Numbered from the stretch's first letter, positions 1 through 8,971 are shown. The stretch: 64,000 nucleotides of DNA from Ignavibacteria bacterium (GCA_030693705.1 JAUYAB010000025.1:62001-126000), one strand, 5' to 3'. Notes: generated by a model from the sequence alone, not told the origin. Program-made: numbers and translations.

Positions 1-2565
1 TAACTCAACTTTCCCATTAACCGGTAACTCATAACTGATAACTGTTTCCGGATTGAATGGATTAGGATAATTCTGTGCTAACTTAAATTGTGTTGGCGTT
101 TCTATTTTTACTTCAACTTCTTTGCTGTACTCATACTTGCCGTCAAAGTCTATTTGCTTTAATCGATACTTGAACTCTGTTCCACCGGTCGGTTTATCTG
201 TGAATGAATAACTTTTGGGAGAATTTGAATTTCCGTTGCCTTGTACAAAACCAACAACCTCCCAACCTCTCCTGTCCCGATCAATCGGGACACCCTCTCC
301 TTGGTAAGGAGAGCGACGGGGTGAGGTCCTTTCTATTTCAAACCCGTAATTGTTTACTTCTGTTGCAGTCTGCCAATTAAGCAAAACTTTTCCATCTATC
401 ACGTTTGCAGTGAATGAAGTTAACTCAACCGGTAAAGCCCCTGATGTTATTCCATACCGGGAAGCAAGATAATGTTCTACAGTGCTTCTGTCTGAAGCAC
501 TCAAATTGGTGTTGTAAAGAATTACTTCCGCTAAATCTCCATTAAAATAATAGGTTCCATCGCTTCGCACGCCAAGCTGAAGAGCACCGGAATTTGATGA
601 AAGAATATCTGCACTCGATGTTCCTCCGTCAATTCCATCAGCACGAACAGCACCGCCACTCGAACTTGCACGTGCTGAAAATACATGTGCGTTTCCATCG
701 GTATAACTTCCAGCCGTTCCTAAATCAATCCAGGTAGAGGCAATAGGAATAAATCTCGCTCCGGCATCACCATTTAAATGATATTCAAAATTTTCATATC
801 CGCCGGCAATTAGAAATTGAACATTGCTTGAACTTGATTTTGCAACCATAAACATTTCATATGGATTGCTTTGTATTCCTAAAGTTGAGGAAGCCGGCAA
901 TGTAAGTGAAGATGTTGAACCAATAAACCGTATAACCGGATTTCCATTCAGCGAGTTTGAAACTAGCGCCGGCTGATTTGCACTTGTGCTTTGTGTTGCA
1001 TTATTGCCGTTACCGGAAAGATCATTCCACTCAGATACTGCAGAGCTTGAAGAGATTACTCCCCCATCTGCACGAAGATGAAGTTTGAGATTTGATGATG
1101 GAATAGGAGAATCCAATAAAAAGGAATAGACGCTGCTCGAACCTCCATCTGTAACAAGCTGGTAGTAATAAGTTAATCCGCTTGTTAAACCGGTTAGTGC
1201 TGCACTTACTGCCGTTCCGGGTCCTTCTACTGCGGTTGCAGTTTGAACAGACGTGCTTAAATTAAGATTGTTTTTATCTGTTCCATAAGCAAAATGATAT
1301 GGCACCTGCTGCTCTCTTGCGATAGTTGATGTAATCTTTCCATTCAGCGTCATTGAACTTGATGTTACTGAAGTTGGCAATGAAACTGATGGTGTAACCT
1401 GTAACACCGCAGTACCCGGACTAACAGAATAAAGAAAATAATGATTGCCAATTGCGCGATAATCTATAATTGGGGTAAGATCGCCATTGTTGATATACAA
1501 ATCGTAATTGCTTGTGGGCAGTGTGATGGTTCGAAAACTGTTGGCTGCCATGGAGTATGTAGAGTCCGTTCCGAGGGCATTGTGTAAGAGGAACTCATGC
1601 GCGATATTATCGTTGTTTTGCAGCTCAAATTCGGCATTTGAAGCATCAGAATTAAGCGGGATAACCTGTATCAAACTTTTTTTAATATAATCAAAATCGT
1701 AATTCCTTCCAACAGTCATAAATTGTTCGTCATTATGTGCAAGTTCAAGATCGTTTTCGGAAGTAATCACTTCGGCACGACTATTTATGGGTATAGTAAT
1801 GGAAATTTGAGTGACACCACTAGTTAACTGAAGTGGAAAATCAAAAGTATTTCTATTTTCAATTAGAAAAACCTGCCCGTTATTCCCATCTAATTTTCCT
1901 ACTGCATAACAGCGAATATTAAAAATTGGATTCGGGTCTTCGCTGCAGTACTGGTTATTGGTTCCAATATCTTTAATAAGTTTTGAATTATAAAGGAAAG
2001 AACAAATTGAATATTTTGGAAGTTGGATAGATGACATATAACCGTAATATAAAATTACACTACCTTTTGTGTCATTGTCGATGTAGTCAATTGTGACAGG
2101 ATCCGGGGATAAGCTTCTTAATTCAAAAATAGCATTATAAGGATTGTTATAACATACTGCTTCAATCTCTACTCTTGTAATGTGATATAACAGCGTAGTA
2201 TGAAAAACAACATCTTTTCCATAGAATTTTTCTCCGGCGGTATTTACAGCCACTAAGCGGTAATGCCACATGGCAATTATGGAACCAACCGGATTGGAAA
2301 CAGTATTTACTTCTATGTCATTTGTTCCGCTCACACTTGTTATGCTGGCAGCCGCTGTAGAACCATAGTGTTCATCGGTACCGAATTCAAAATAAATGGT
2401 ATAGGTTCCACCCTGCGGATTGATAGAGCCTCGTAATATTTTTTCCGTATAAGTAAGCCAACCGCCTAAATACAAGGAGTGAGGTGAAAGTGTTTTAACA
2501 AGAGGCGTTTGAGCATTAAGCTGCTGCACAAGAATTACGATTAAAAGAAATAATATTTTTTTCAT
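1..2565 (-). CDS. T9SS-type exported protein with LamG-like domain (3' end outside window)
   Basis: The reading frame starts with ATG at 2565 and is still open at position 1, so the C-terminus lies outside the window (855 codons visible). Residues 1-18 form a signal peptide ending in LNA before QT. The N-terminal ~390 residues have fibronectin-like beta character and match no family I can name. A jellyroll LamG/concanavalin-like domain follows (LKLHLRADGGV near the start, ending HYLASRYGITSG). After it comes a linker (ALPVELTSFTA) and the start of a T9SS sorting domain, recognised by NYPNPFNPET. From about residue 390 on it is nearly identical to the next gene (2595-5039); the N-terminal part is unrelated to it. 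A palindromic element is inserted in frame around residues 751-764. It is probably a surface or secreted protein; ligand unknown. Confidence 0.85.
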   Translation of the reverse strand, partial: MKKILFLLIVILVQQLNAQTPLVKTLSPHSLYLGGWLTYTEKILRGSINPQGGTYTIYFEFGTDEHYGSTAAASITSVSGTNDIEVNTVSNPVGSIIAMWHYRLVAVNTAGEKFYGKDVVFHTTLLYHITRVEIEAVCYNNPYNAIFELRSLSPDPVTIDYIDNDTKGSVILYYGYMSSIQLPKYSICSFLYNSKLIKDIGTNNQYCSEDPNPIFNIRCYAVGKLDGNNGQVFLIENRNTFDFPLQLTSGVTQISITIPINSRAEVITSENDLELAHNDEQFMTVGRNYDFDYIKKSLIQVIPLNSDASNAEFELQNNDNIAHEFLLHNALGTDSTYSMAANSFRTITLPTSNYDLYINNGDLTPIIDYRAIGNHYFLYSVSPGTAVLQVTPSVSLPTSVTSSSMTLNGKITSTIAREQQVPYHFAYGTDKNNLNLSTSVQTATAVEGPGTAVSAALTGLTSGLTYYYQLVTDGGSSSVYSFLLDSPIPSSNLKLHLRADGGVISSSSAVSEWNDLSGNGNNATQSTSANQPALVSNSLNGNPVIRFIGSTSSLTLPASSTLGIQSNPYEMFMVAKSSSSNVQFLIAGGYENFEYHLNGDAGARFIPIASTWIDLGTAGSYTDGNAHVFSARASSSGGAVRADGIDGGTSSADILSSNSGALQLGVRSDGTYYFNGDLAEVILYNTNLSASDRSTVEHYLASRYGITSGALPVELTSFTANVIDGKVLLNWQTATEVNNYGFEIERTSPRRSPYQGEGVPIDRDRRGWEVVGFVQGNGNSNSPKSYSFTDKPTGGTEFKYRLKQIDFDGKYEYSKEVEVKIETPTQFKLAQNYPNPFNPETVISYELPVNGKVEL
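273..313. repeat. Palindromic element inserted in frame in the first T9SS gene
   Basis: Two adjacent perfect inverted repeats: 273-292 (8-bp arms TGTCCCGA, 4-base loop) and 295-313 (8-bp arms CTCTCCTT, 3-base loop). The frame stays open and gives a peptide like SPYQGEGVPIDRD between FEIERTS and GWEVVGF, a position where related T9SS linkers normally run straight on. A near-identical element lies at the same place in the paralogue (3054-3093). Confidence 0.85.
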
Positions 2566-2594
2566 GATGTCATCTATTTATGTTTTATGTCAAA

Positions 2595-5039
2595 TTACTT
2601 TGTGAGTAAAAGTTTTTTTGTTTCTCTAAAATTGCCACAGTGAAGTGTGTAGAAATAAACACCGCTTGGTAGAGACGTTGCATGCAACGTCTTTACATTA
2701 AATTTAACTTCATAATTACCGGGGGCTTTTTGTTCATCAACAAGTGTTACCACTTCCCTTCCCAGCATATCAAATACTTTTAATGTTACATGGCCGCTGG
2801 TAGGCAGTTGATAGCTTATTGTTGTTTCGGGATTAAATGGATTAGGATAATTCTGTGCTAAGCTAAATTGTGTTGGTGTTTCTACTTTTACTTCAACAAC
2901 ACTGCTGTATTCATACTTCCCGTCAAAATCGATTTGCTTTAATCGATACTTGAACTCTGTTCCACCGGTTGGTTTATCTGTAAACAAATAACTCTTTGGT
3001 GAATTGGAATTACCGTTGCCTTGAACAAAACCAACAACCTCCCAACCTCTCCCGTCCCGATCAATCGGGACACCCTCTCCTTGGTAAGGAGAGGGACGGG
3101 GTGAGGTCCGTTCAACCTCAAACCCGTAATTTTTCACTTCTGTTGCTGTCTGCCAATTCAGTGAAACTTTTCCATCAACAAAGTTTGCAGTGAATGAAGT
3201 TAACTCCACCGGTAAAGCACCTGATGTTATTCCATACCGGGAAGCAAGGTAATGTTCTACAGTGCTTCTGTCTAAAGCACTCAAATTGGTGTTGTAAAGA
3301 ATTACTTCTGCAATATCTCCGTTAAAATAATAAGTGCCGTCACTGCGCACGCCAAGCTGCAGCGCACCGCTGTTTGATGATAGAATATTCGCGCTTGATG
3401 TTCCACCATCAGTTCCATCAACTCTAACAGCGCCGCCGCTTGACGAAGCTCTTGCAGAAAACACATGCGCGTTTCCATCTGTGTACGTTCCTGTACTTCC
3501 TAAATCTAGGTAAGTACCCGGTGAAGTTTGAAGCGGTATAAACCTCGCGCCTACACCGTTCAGATGATATTCAAATTGTTCATTTGCATTTCCGCTTACA
3601 AGAAACTGAACGTTGCTTGAACTCGATTTGCCAACTATGAACATTTCATATGGATTGCTTTGTATTCCTAAAGTTGAAGAAGCCGGCAATGCAAGTGAAG
3701 ATGTTGAACCATTAAACCGTATAACCGGATTTCCATTAAGCGAGTTTGAAACCAGCGCCGGTTGATTTGCACCTGTGCCCTGCGATGCATTATTGCCGTT
3801 ACCAGAAAGATCATTCCACTCAGATACTGCAGAACTTGAAGAGATTACACCCCCATCTGCACGTAAATGAAGTTTGAGATTTGAGGATGGAATTGGAGAC
3901 CCTAGTAAAAAGGAATTGACATTGCTCAATCCTCCATCGGTAACAAGCTGGTAGTAATATGTTGTTCCGCTTGTTAAACCGGTTAATGCTGCACTTACTG
4001 CCGTTCCGGGTACCTCTACTGCAGTCGCCGTTTGTGTTGTAGTAACAAGGTTAAGATTACTTTTATCTGTTCCATAAGCAAAATGATATGATACCTGCTG
4101 AGAACTTGCAGTATTTGATGTGATTGTTCCGTTCAGCGTCATCGAATTTGATGTTACAGAAGTAGGCAGCGAAACTGTTTGTGTTGTACTTATTCCGGCG
4201 GTGCCCGGACTTACGCTTCCCACTTTGAAATGATCGCCTGTCAACTGGTTGCAAAGATCAATCCATCCGGGCACGGCTACATAGATGTCCCAGTCACAAT
4301 TTTCTACAGTTACTATTGAATCACCATTGGCTGCTATGGTGTAACGATGTTCGGTAGTATCCGATGCCATCCGTAGAATTGCATCATGAGGATTGCCATC
4401 GTTATTCTTAATTTCAAAGGTGGCTGTGGTGGCATCCATAGATACAGGTGTTACTGAAAAAAAAGAAGCTTCTTTTATCGCAACATTAAAAGGAGTTATA
4501 AAGACAAAAGGAATTCCATCACAATAGAATATAAAATCAGTATTATCTCCAATAACATAAACCTGACCGTTGGCAGGTACTACAAAAGATTTTGAACCGA
4601 AGCCACTTTGACCCGTAAGAGTGTCCGGAAAACTATTTTTGTTCTCGACCAAAACTACATTTATGCCTCCCAAACGCCCAATACCATAAGCAAAAATCTT
4701 AGAATATGGCGTTTGTGGTGTTCCACAGATATTATTATTTGTGGCCATTGTCTTGAATAGAAAAGAATTATAGGTAAATGAGATCAGTGAAGTGGTGTAA
4801 ATCGTAATCTGATTATCGACATTTGGTTCAAGATACAGATCTCCTTTAAAAGACTCACCCGAGGTATAACTAATTGTCACAGAAGAAGAATTGCGGTTTA
4901 TAAGATCAAAAACTGCAATGTTATCATTTATGGCACATGATGCAATTATTTCGATGTTAGAAGTTGGGTGTATTTGCGCGTTAAGCAGCACATGAGAAAT
5001 AGAAATGATAAGAGCGGCTAAAAATATTTTGATTTTCAT
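2595..5039 (-). CDS. T9SS-type exported protein with LamG-like domain
   Basis: 814 residues, complete. Signal peptide at residues 1-21 (cut near LLNA/QI). Residues ~22-285 are a beta-rich region unlike that of the neighbouring paralogue. Residues ~288-370 are a fibronectin-III-like stretch (TSVTSNSMTLNGTI), residues ~390-600 a LamG/concanavalin-like jellyroll, and the last ~90 residues a complete T9SS C-terminal sorting domain (NYPNPFNPETTISYQLP, then GVYFYTL and a KKLLLTK end). Known T9SS cargo is exported to the periplasm and moved across the outer membrane with this domain as the signal. Two palindromic elements are read in frame: residues ~649-662 and ~783-789. The upstream gene of the pair (1-2565) starts 29 bp after this stop, so both may be co-transcribed. 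Confidence 0.88.
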   Translation of the reverse strand: MKIKIFLAALIISISHVLLNAQIHPTSNIEIIASCAINDNIAVFDLINRNSSSVTISYTSGESFKGDLYLEPNVDNQITIYTTSLISFTYNSFLFKTMATNNNICGTPQTPYSKIFAYGIGRLGGINVVLVENKNSFPDTLTGQSGFGSKSFVVPANGQVYVIGDNTDFIFYCDGIPFVFITPFNVAIKEASFFSVTPVSMDATTATFEIKNNDGNPHDAILRMASDTTEHRYTIAANGDSIVTVENCDWDIYVAVPGWIDLCNQLTGDHFKVGSVSPGTAGISTTQTVSLPTSVTSNSMTLNGTITSNTASSQQVSYHFAYGTDKSNLNLVTTTQTATAVEVPGTAVSAALTGLTSGTTYYYQLVTDGGLSNVNSFLLGSPIPSSNLKLHLRADGGVISSSSAVSEWNDLSGNGNNASQGTGANQPALVSNSLNGNPVIRFNGSTSSLALPASSTLGIQSNPYEMFIVGKSSSSNVQFLVSGNANEQFEYHLNGVGARFIPLQTSPGTYLDLGSTGTYTDGNAHVFSARASSSGGAVRVDGTDGGTSSANILSSNSGALQLGVRSDGTYYFNGDIAEVILYNTNLSALDRSTVEHYLASRYGITSGALPVELTSFTANFVDGKVSLNWQTATEVKNYGFEVERTSPRPSPYQGEGVPIDRDGRGWEVVGFVQGNGNSNSPKSYLFTDKPTGGTEFKYRLKQIDFDGKYEYSSVVEVKVETPTQFSLAQNYPNPFNPETTISYQLPTSGHVTLKVFDMLGREVVTLVDEQKAPGNYEVKFNVKTLHATSLPSGVYFYTLHCGNFRETKKLLLTK
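2673..2692. repeat. Perfect 20-bp palindrome inside a T9SS sorting domain
   Basis: AGACGTTGCATGCAACGTCT is its own reverse complement. With one mismatch the symmetry extends to 28 bp (2669-2696). It encodes the peptide KTLHATS in the sorting domain of the 2595-5039 gene, where family members usually read NLPSGVYFY without an insert. The palindrome resembles dispersed elements seen in many bacterial genomes. Confidence 0.8.
3054..3093. repeat. Palindromic element inserted in frame in the second T9SS gene
   Basis: Inverted repeats at 3054-3071 (GTCCCGA arms) and 3075-3093 (CTCTCCTT arms). It is the counterpart of the element at 273-313, differs from it by a few bases and is again read through in frame. 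Confidence 0.85.
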
Positions 5040-5148
5040 TCGGGTTCAACTTTTGATAGTTCGTCAAAAAAATGTAATACGCTAATAGAAAGTTATTTTA
5101 TGATATCAGTATAAACAATAGCCAGTTTGGGTAAGTGTGATGGAGGGC

Positions 5149-5190
5149 GGAGAATTGTGAATGGAGAACTGAGAATTGTGAATGGAGAAT
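5149..5190. repeat. Short degenerate direct repeat between genes
   Basis: Two copies of GGAGAATTGTGAATGGAGAA-like sequence in tandem between the T9SS gene and the response regulator. Similar short, unrelated tandem repeats mark several gene boundaries in this window (20730-20752, 28691-28727, 31425-31457, 45917-45975). No function is evident. Confidence 0.6.
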
Positions 5191-5221
5191 TTCTTCAGCA
5201 AAAAAAAATAGTGGTGGTAAA

Positions 5222-5848
5222 TTAATTTTTCAGATACTTTACAACAGCTTCTGTGCGGGAATGCACTTGCAGCTTTTCATAAATCTTGCGCAGATGGTTG
5301 TGAACGGTATCGGGGCTGATAAGCAGTTCAGAAGCAATTTCTTTATAAAGATATCCTTTGGAAAGAAGCGCCAGTATTTGTTCTTCGCGCGGAGTTAATG
5401 AAGGTTCACTGTTTTTATTTTGCTTTGGCTCCCGGTGAAATGACTGGACTACTTTACGGGCGATTTGCGCCGACATTGGCGAGCCGCCTTGCAAAACATC
5501 TTTAAGAGAAGATAATATTTCCCGGTGAGGAGTTAACTTTAATAAATATCCAACCGCGCCGGCTTGCAACGAATTAAAAATTTTATTGACATCTTCGTAA
5601 ACCGTAAGCATAACAATCAGCAGTCCGGGCATTTTCGTTTTCAAACGCTGTGTACATTCAATGCCGTCAATTCCCGGTAGATTAATATCCATCAAAACAA
5701 TGTCCGGCGCTTTATCGGGAATGTCTTCAAGTGCATTTTCGGCGTTTGGATAGGCGCCAACACACCGGAACCCCTCGCTGCCTTCGATTAAATCAATTAA
5801 GTTATTGCGAATCTTGTCGTCGTCTTCAACTAATGCTACACGAATCAT
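5222..5848 (-). CDS. NarL/FixJ-family response regulator
   Basis: 208 residues from ATG at 5848. An N-terminal receiver domain has the acidic pocket (VEDDD), the phosphorylatable Asp in DIVLMDINLPGIDG, Thr in MLTVYED and Lys in LLKLTP. A C-terminal LuxR-type helix-turn-helix follows (SLTPREEQILALLSKGYLYKEIA, then DTVHNHLRKIYEKL). Such regulators bind DNA after phosphorylation by a HisKA_3 kinase, and one lies just upstream (5875-7716). An alternative ATG at 5878 overlaps the kinase stop codon as ATGA and would add MIVRFDKKKK. I prefer 5848 because receiver domains normally begin MIRVALVEDD, but translational coupling from 5878 is possible. Target genes cannot be read from the sequence. Confidence 0.9.
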   Translation of the reverse strand: MIRVALVEDDDKIRNNLIDLIEGSEGFRCVGAYPNAENALEDIPDKAPDIVLMDINLPGIDGIECTQRLKTKMPGLLIVMLTVYEDVNKIFNSLQAGAVGYLLKLTPHREILSSLKDVLQGGSPMSAQIARKVVQSFHREPKQNKNSEPSLTPREEQILALLSKGYLYKEIASELLISPDTVHNHLRKIYEKLQVHSRTEAVVKYLKN

Positions 5849-5874
5849 TTTTTTCTTTTTATCAAATCTAACTA

Positions 5875-7716
5875 TCAAATATCGTTTGGGAAATAGCCCG
5901 TTTGGGTAAATGCTGTATTTATCTGAAGCGGAACTTCCATTTTTGTTCTTGTGCCGATGTCAATCCTTGTTTCAACGGAATATTTACCATTAACACTTTT
6001 AATTCGTCGTTCAATGTTTTTCAAACCGTTTCCATATTTGCGTGTATTATTAATATCAAAGCCGCATCCGTCATCAACAATTAAAACGAGCAAATCGTTT
6101 TTTGTTACGGTTAGCTGCATGGTAACAAGAGAAGCATCGGCATGTTTAACAATATTGTTCAGAGATTCTTTTACCGCCATAATAATGTTGCGCCGGACCT
6201 CATAAGAAATTTTCTTGTTTGGAAATAGCGGCGGAATATCTATCCGGCATCTTATATCCGCCTTCTGCAAAAAATTGATTGCATTCTGTGTTAAATAACT
6301 TGCGAATTCCTCAAGAGTATCGTTTGTAGGATTAAGCGCCCAAATAATTTCGCTAAAAGTTGAAATAACTTTATCGGAAGCTTCGGAAAGTTCCTCGAGC
6401 TTTTTCTGTTCATCAACCGTTAGACAAGTGTTGCTCTTTATGCTTTCACTTACCATTCTAATTTCTGTTAACCGAGGACCAACTTCATCATGTATATCTT
6501 GCGCAATTCGAACACGCTCGTTCATTTGTGCATCAATCATTTGCTTATTCATTTCAACGTAACGCGCAATAAAGATCCACGCAATAAAGACTAAGAAAGC
6601 AAATCCGCCGTAATGGGCAAATTGCATTTCGTAGGTATCCAGATTGATAACAACATTTTTAAAATAATTTGCAATATCGGCAAGGACAAATACCGCATAA
6701 ACTGCAAGCGCGATCAAAAGTATTTTTGCTTCATCGTTTCCTTTCTTCGCGCTAAGAAAAATAAAATAGATAAGAACAAACACAGTGATAGTTGTGAAAA
6801 TAAGGAAAGGAGCAACCGTGTCTATGTTATCCGATATTCCGGTAATGTCCAAGAACAGCACAACCAAAAAATAACCTATTAGAAGTTGGTAAATCGCGGT
6901 AAAAATTCTTTTGTATTTGGGATCAATAATTTCGACAACGAGCATGAAGAAACCAACTGCGCTCGCAAAGAGAGCCAAATGATCTGCATAGTAAATTACC
7001 TTCGGTGCATTAAAGAAAATCTGCGTCAGGTTTGAATTTGCGAGGGTCCAGATTCCGCTGGTTGTCATAAAAATAATTATTCCGAGGTACGGTTTTATTT
7101 TCCCTATAAATAAAAGAATTATACTGAAAACTAATCCGGCAAAAATAAAAATTATCCCAAGTATCGTTTTGCTGAGGTTTGTTTTTATTATTTCACTTAA
7201 AAAAGATTCCTCCGAACCGAATCTTATTTCGCTATAAACGCCAATATATTTGCAGTCGGAACGGATTCTAAAGTAAAGTGTTTTACCATTAGAGTTCTCC
7301 GGAAGTTTGATTAGATGCCATGCAAATCCCATCATTGGAATTTTATCATCGGAAGTAAATTTGCCGAAGCTGTAAATTTTATTTGTGTCAAGATAAACTT
7401 CAAAAATTTTTTCAATACGGTTGACAAATATCGCCGAGTTGGTCTCGTTGCGATTTCCTAAATGAAGTCTTATCCATAAATCTTTTTTACCGGGAATGAT
7501 TGGAATATCGGAAGGTTTGTCTATTGGGCGCCAGGATTTATCACTATCTAGTTTATATAACCAGTCTAATTTCCCACCGATAGATGAAGGAGAATCCCCC
7601 CAACGGTACTCCCAACCACCAACTGGTGTAAATGGTTTTTGTTCAGCATAAGCTAAGTTTGCCAGAAGTGCTAAACAGAAAAGCAAAGAGTATGTAAATG
7701 ATCTTGTAGTTATCAT
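5875..7716 (-). CDS. 7TM-DISM-type sensor histidine kinase (HisKA_3)
   Basis: 613 residues. Signal peptide at residues 1-24, then an extracytoplasmic beta domain (~25-180) of the 7TMR-DISMED2 kind often thought to bind carbohydrates. About seven transmembrane helices follow (~185-390). The HisKA_3 dimerisation helix has the phosphoacceptor His in RIAQDIHDEVGP (~residue 403). The HATPase_c domain shows the N box (KESLNNIVKHA), G1 (DDGCGFD) and G2 (YGNGLKNIERRI). It forms a pair with the NarL-type regulator directly downstream. The ligand is unknown. Confidence 0.9.
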   Translation of the reverse strand: MITTRSFTYSLLFCLALLANLAYAEQKPFTPVGGWEYRWGDSPSSIGGKLDWLYKLDSDKSWRPIDKPSDIPIIPGKKDLWIRLHLGNRNETNSAIFVNRIEKIFEVYLDTNKIYSFGKFTSDDKIPMMGFAWHLIKLPENSNGKTLYFRIRSDCKYIGVYSEIRFGSEESFLSEIIKTNLSKTILGIIFIFAGLVFSIILLFIGKIKPYLGIIIFMTTSGIWTLANSNLTQIFFNAPKVIYYADHLALFASAVGFFMLVVEIIDPKYKRIFTAIYQLLIGYFLVVLFLDITGISDNIDTVAPFLIFTTITVFVLIYFIFLSAKKGNDEAKILLIALAVYAVFVLADIANYFKNVVINLDTYEMQFAHYGGFAFLVFIAWIFIARYVEMNKQMIDAQMNERVRIAQDIHDEVGPRLTEIRMVSESIKSNTCLTVDEQKKLEELSEASDKVISTFSEIIWALNPTNDTLEEFASYLTQNAINFLQKADIRCRIDIPPLFPNKKISYEVRRNIIMAVKESLNNIVKHADASLVTMQLTVTKNDLLVLIVDDGCGFDINNTRKYGNGLKNIERRIKSVNGKYSVETRIDIGTRTKMEVPLQINTAFTQTGYFPNDI

Positions 7717-7834
7717 GTCATCTAAAAAGTCACATTATTCTTACCTTAAATATAAAGAGAGAGATTTTACTTTTGCATAATAAATCCAAATTATATTAGG
7801 TTGTCGTAATACAGATAACAATAAAAATAAAACC

Positions 7835-7912
7835 AGGGTATAACCTAATTTACTGCTTGGAATAATCAGGCTATACCCTTAGATTTGTGATACAAAATTA
7901 AGGTTATAACCT
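7835..7912. promoter_or_regulatory. Three evenly spaced operator palindromes before mloA
   Basis: AGGGTATAACCT (7835-7846), AGGCTATACCCT (7868-7879) and the perfect palindrome AGGTTATAACCT (7901-7912) share the pattern AGGnTATAnCCT. They start exactly 33 bp apart, about three helical turns. The second abuts the promoter -7 element and the third sits between the likely transcription start and the mloA ATG at 7914. This arrangement suggests repression by the XRE-family MloA itself; that is inference. Confidence 0.75.
7857..7887 (+). promoter_or_regulatory. Bacteroidota-type promoter for mloAB
   Basis: A -33 TTG (7857-7859) and a -7 TAGATTTG (7880-7887, consensus TAnnTTTG) are separated by 20 bp, predicting transcription from about 7894. 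It lies between the operator palindromes. Confidence 0.6.
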
Positions 7913-7913
7913 G

Positions 7914-8378
7914 ATGACAGATTTAGATAGAAAGCTAATGGTCGAACAATTAGACAGAAAGTTCACAAAATTGGCTGAATTAAACGATTTAGAAATTTCA
8001 CCCATGGGATGGATAAATGCAACCCGAACGGGGTTGAATATGTCCCTCGTTCAACTTGCAAAACGACTGAAAATAACTTCTGCTTCGGTTAAAGAGATTG
8101 AGCAGCGTGAAGTGGACAAAGGGATTACCCTTAAAAAGCTGATGGAAGCAGCCGAAGCGCTTAATTGCCGTTTTGTTTACGGTTTCATTCCCAAAGAAGG
8201 ATCGCTGGAGAAAACAATTGAAAAGCGCGCTTATGAAGTTGCAAAAGAAATTGTCTTAAGAACCTCGCATACCATGAAGCTCGAAGATCAGGAGAATTCT
8301 ACAGAACGAATTAACAAAGCAATTAAGGATCGCGCAGAAAAAATAAAATACGAAAGTCCAAAATATTTATGGGATTAG
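7914..8378 (+). CDS. mloA: Mobile mystery protein A (XRE-family regulator)
   Basis: 154 residues. Residues ~40-85 form an XRE/HTH_3 helix-turn-helix (SLVQLAKRLKITSASVKEIEQRE) followed by an alpha-helical tail. The sequence and its pairing with a Fic protein fit the family known as mobile mystery protein A, a recurrent two-gene module of scattered occurrence. It overlaps mloB by 10 bp and is probably its antitoxin or autorepressor, acting at the three palindromes upstream. No canonical Shine-Dalgarno is seen; the third operator occupies that place. Confidence 0.85.
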   Translation: MTDLDRKLMVEQLDRKFTKLAELNDLEISPMGWINATRTGLNMSLVQLAKRLKITSASVKEIEQREVDKGITLKKLMEAAEALNCRFVYGFIPKEGSLEKTIEKRAYEVAKEIVLRTSHTMKLEDQENSTERINKAIKDRAEKIKYESPKYLWD

Positions 8379-8965
8379 ACATCGATTATAAAGATGGACA
8401 AACTCCTCTTGATGAAGATGAGAAAGCTGGACTGCTGATTAAAACAATCACTACCCGTGGTGAACTTGATGAGTTTGAACAACTTGGAGTTGAAAAAGCA
8501 AACCAATGGCTTTTGAGTAAAAAATTAATGGTGAATAAAATTCTTACTGAAGATTTTGTGCGGGATTTGCATAAACGAATGTTCGGAGATATTTGGAAAT
8601 GGGCGGGTGAATACAGAAGGACAAACAAAAATATCGGTGTTGATAAATTTGAAATCGGAATTGAATTAAATAAACTTCTTGCCGATTGTAGATTCTGGAT
8701 AGAGAACAAAACATTTCTCGAAGACGAAATAGCTGTCCGGTTTAGTCACCGCATGGTGGCAATTCATCCTTTTGCAAATGGAAATGGGAGGCACTCCCGC
8801 TTGATCGCCGATGTGCTAATAAATAAAGGCTTTGGTAAACCATATTTCACTTGGGGGAGCAAGAATTTAGTTAAACAAAGTGAAGCGCGAACACAATACT
8901 TACTTGCTCTAAGAGAAGCAGACAACTTTAACTACAAACAGCTAATTGAATTTGCAAGATTGTAA
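8369..8965 (+). CDS. mloB: Mobile mystery protein B (Fic-domain protein)
   Basis: 198 residues. The Fic motif is HPFANGNGRHSR at residues 133-144. Most Fic enzymes transfer AMP to target hydroxyls and have Asp or Glu at the fifth motif position to hold magnesium; here it is Asn137, as in Doc-like variants, so the reaction may differ from AMPylation. No clear (S/T)xxxE(G/N) inhibitory helix is visible in this protein or in MloA. The start overlaps mloA by 10 bp, implying co-translation. It is probably the toxin or effector of the pair. It converges with argH only 6 bp away. Confidence 0.85.
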   Translation: MGLDIDYKDGQTPLDEDEKAGLLIKTITTRGELDEFEQLGVEKANQWLLSKKLMVNKILTEDFVRDLHKRMFGDIWKWAGEYRRTNKNIGVDKFEIGIELNKLLADCRFWIENKTFLEDEIAVRFSHRMVAIHPFANGNGRHSRLIADVLINKGFGKPYFTWGSKNLVKQSEARTQYLLALREADNFNYKQLIEFARL

Positions 8966-8971
8966 GATAAG

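Noticed and set aside
7914-8965. Reading mloAB as a Phd/Doc pair
   Set aside because: The regulator is XRE-type, not Phd, the Fic protein is larger than Doc, and both fit the mobile mystery A/B families.
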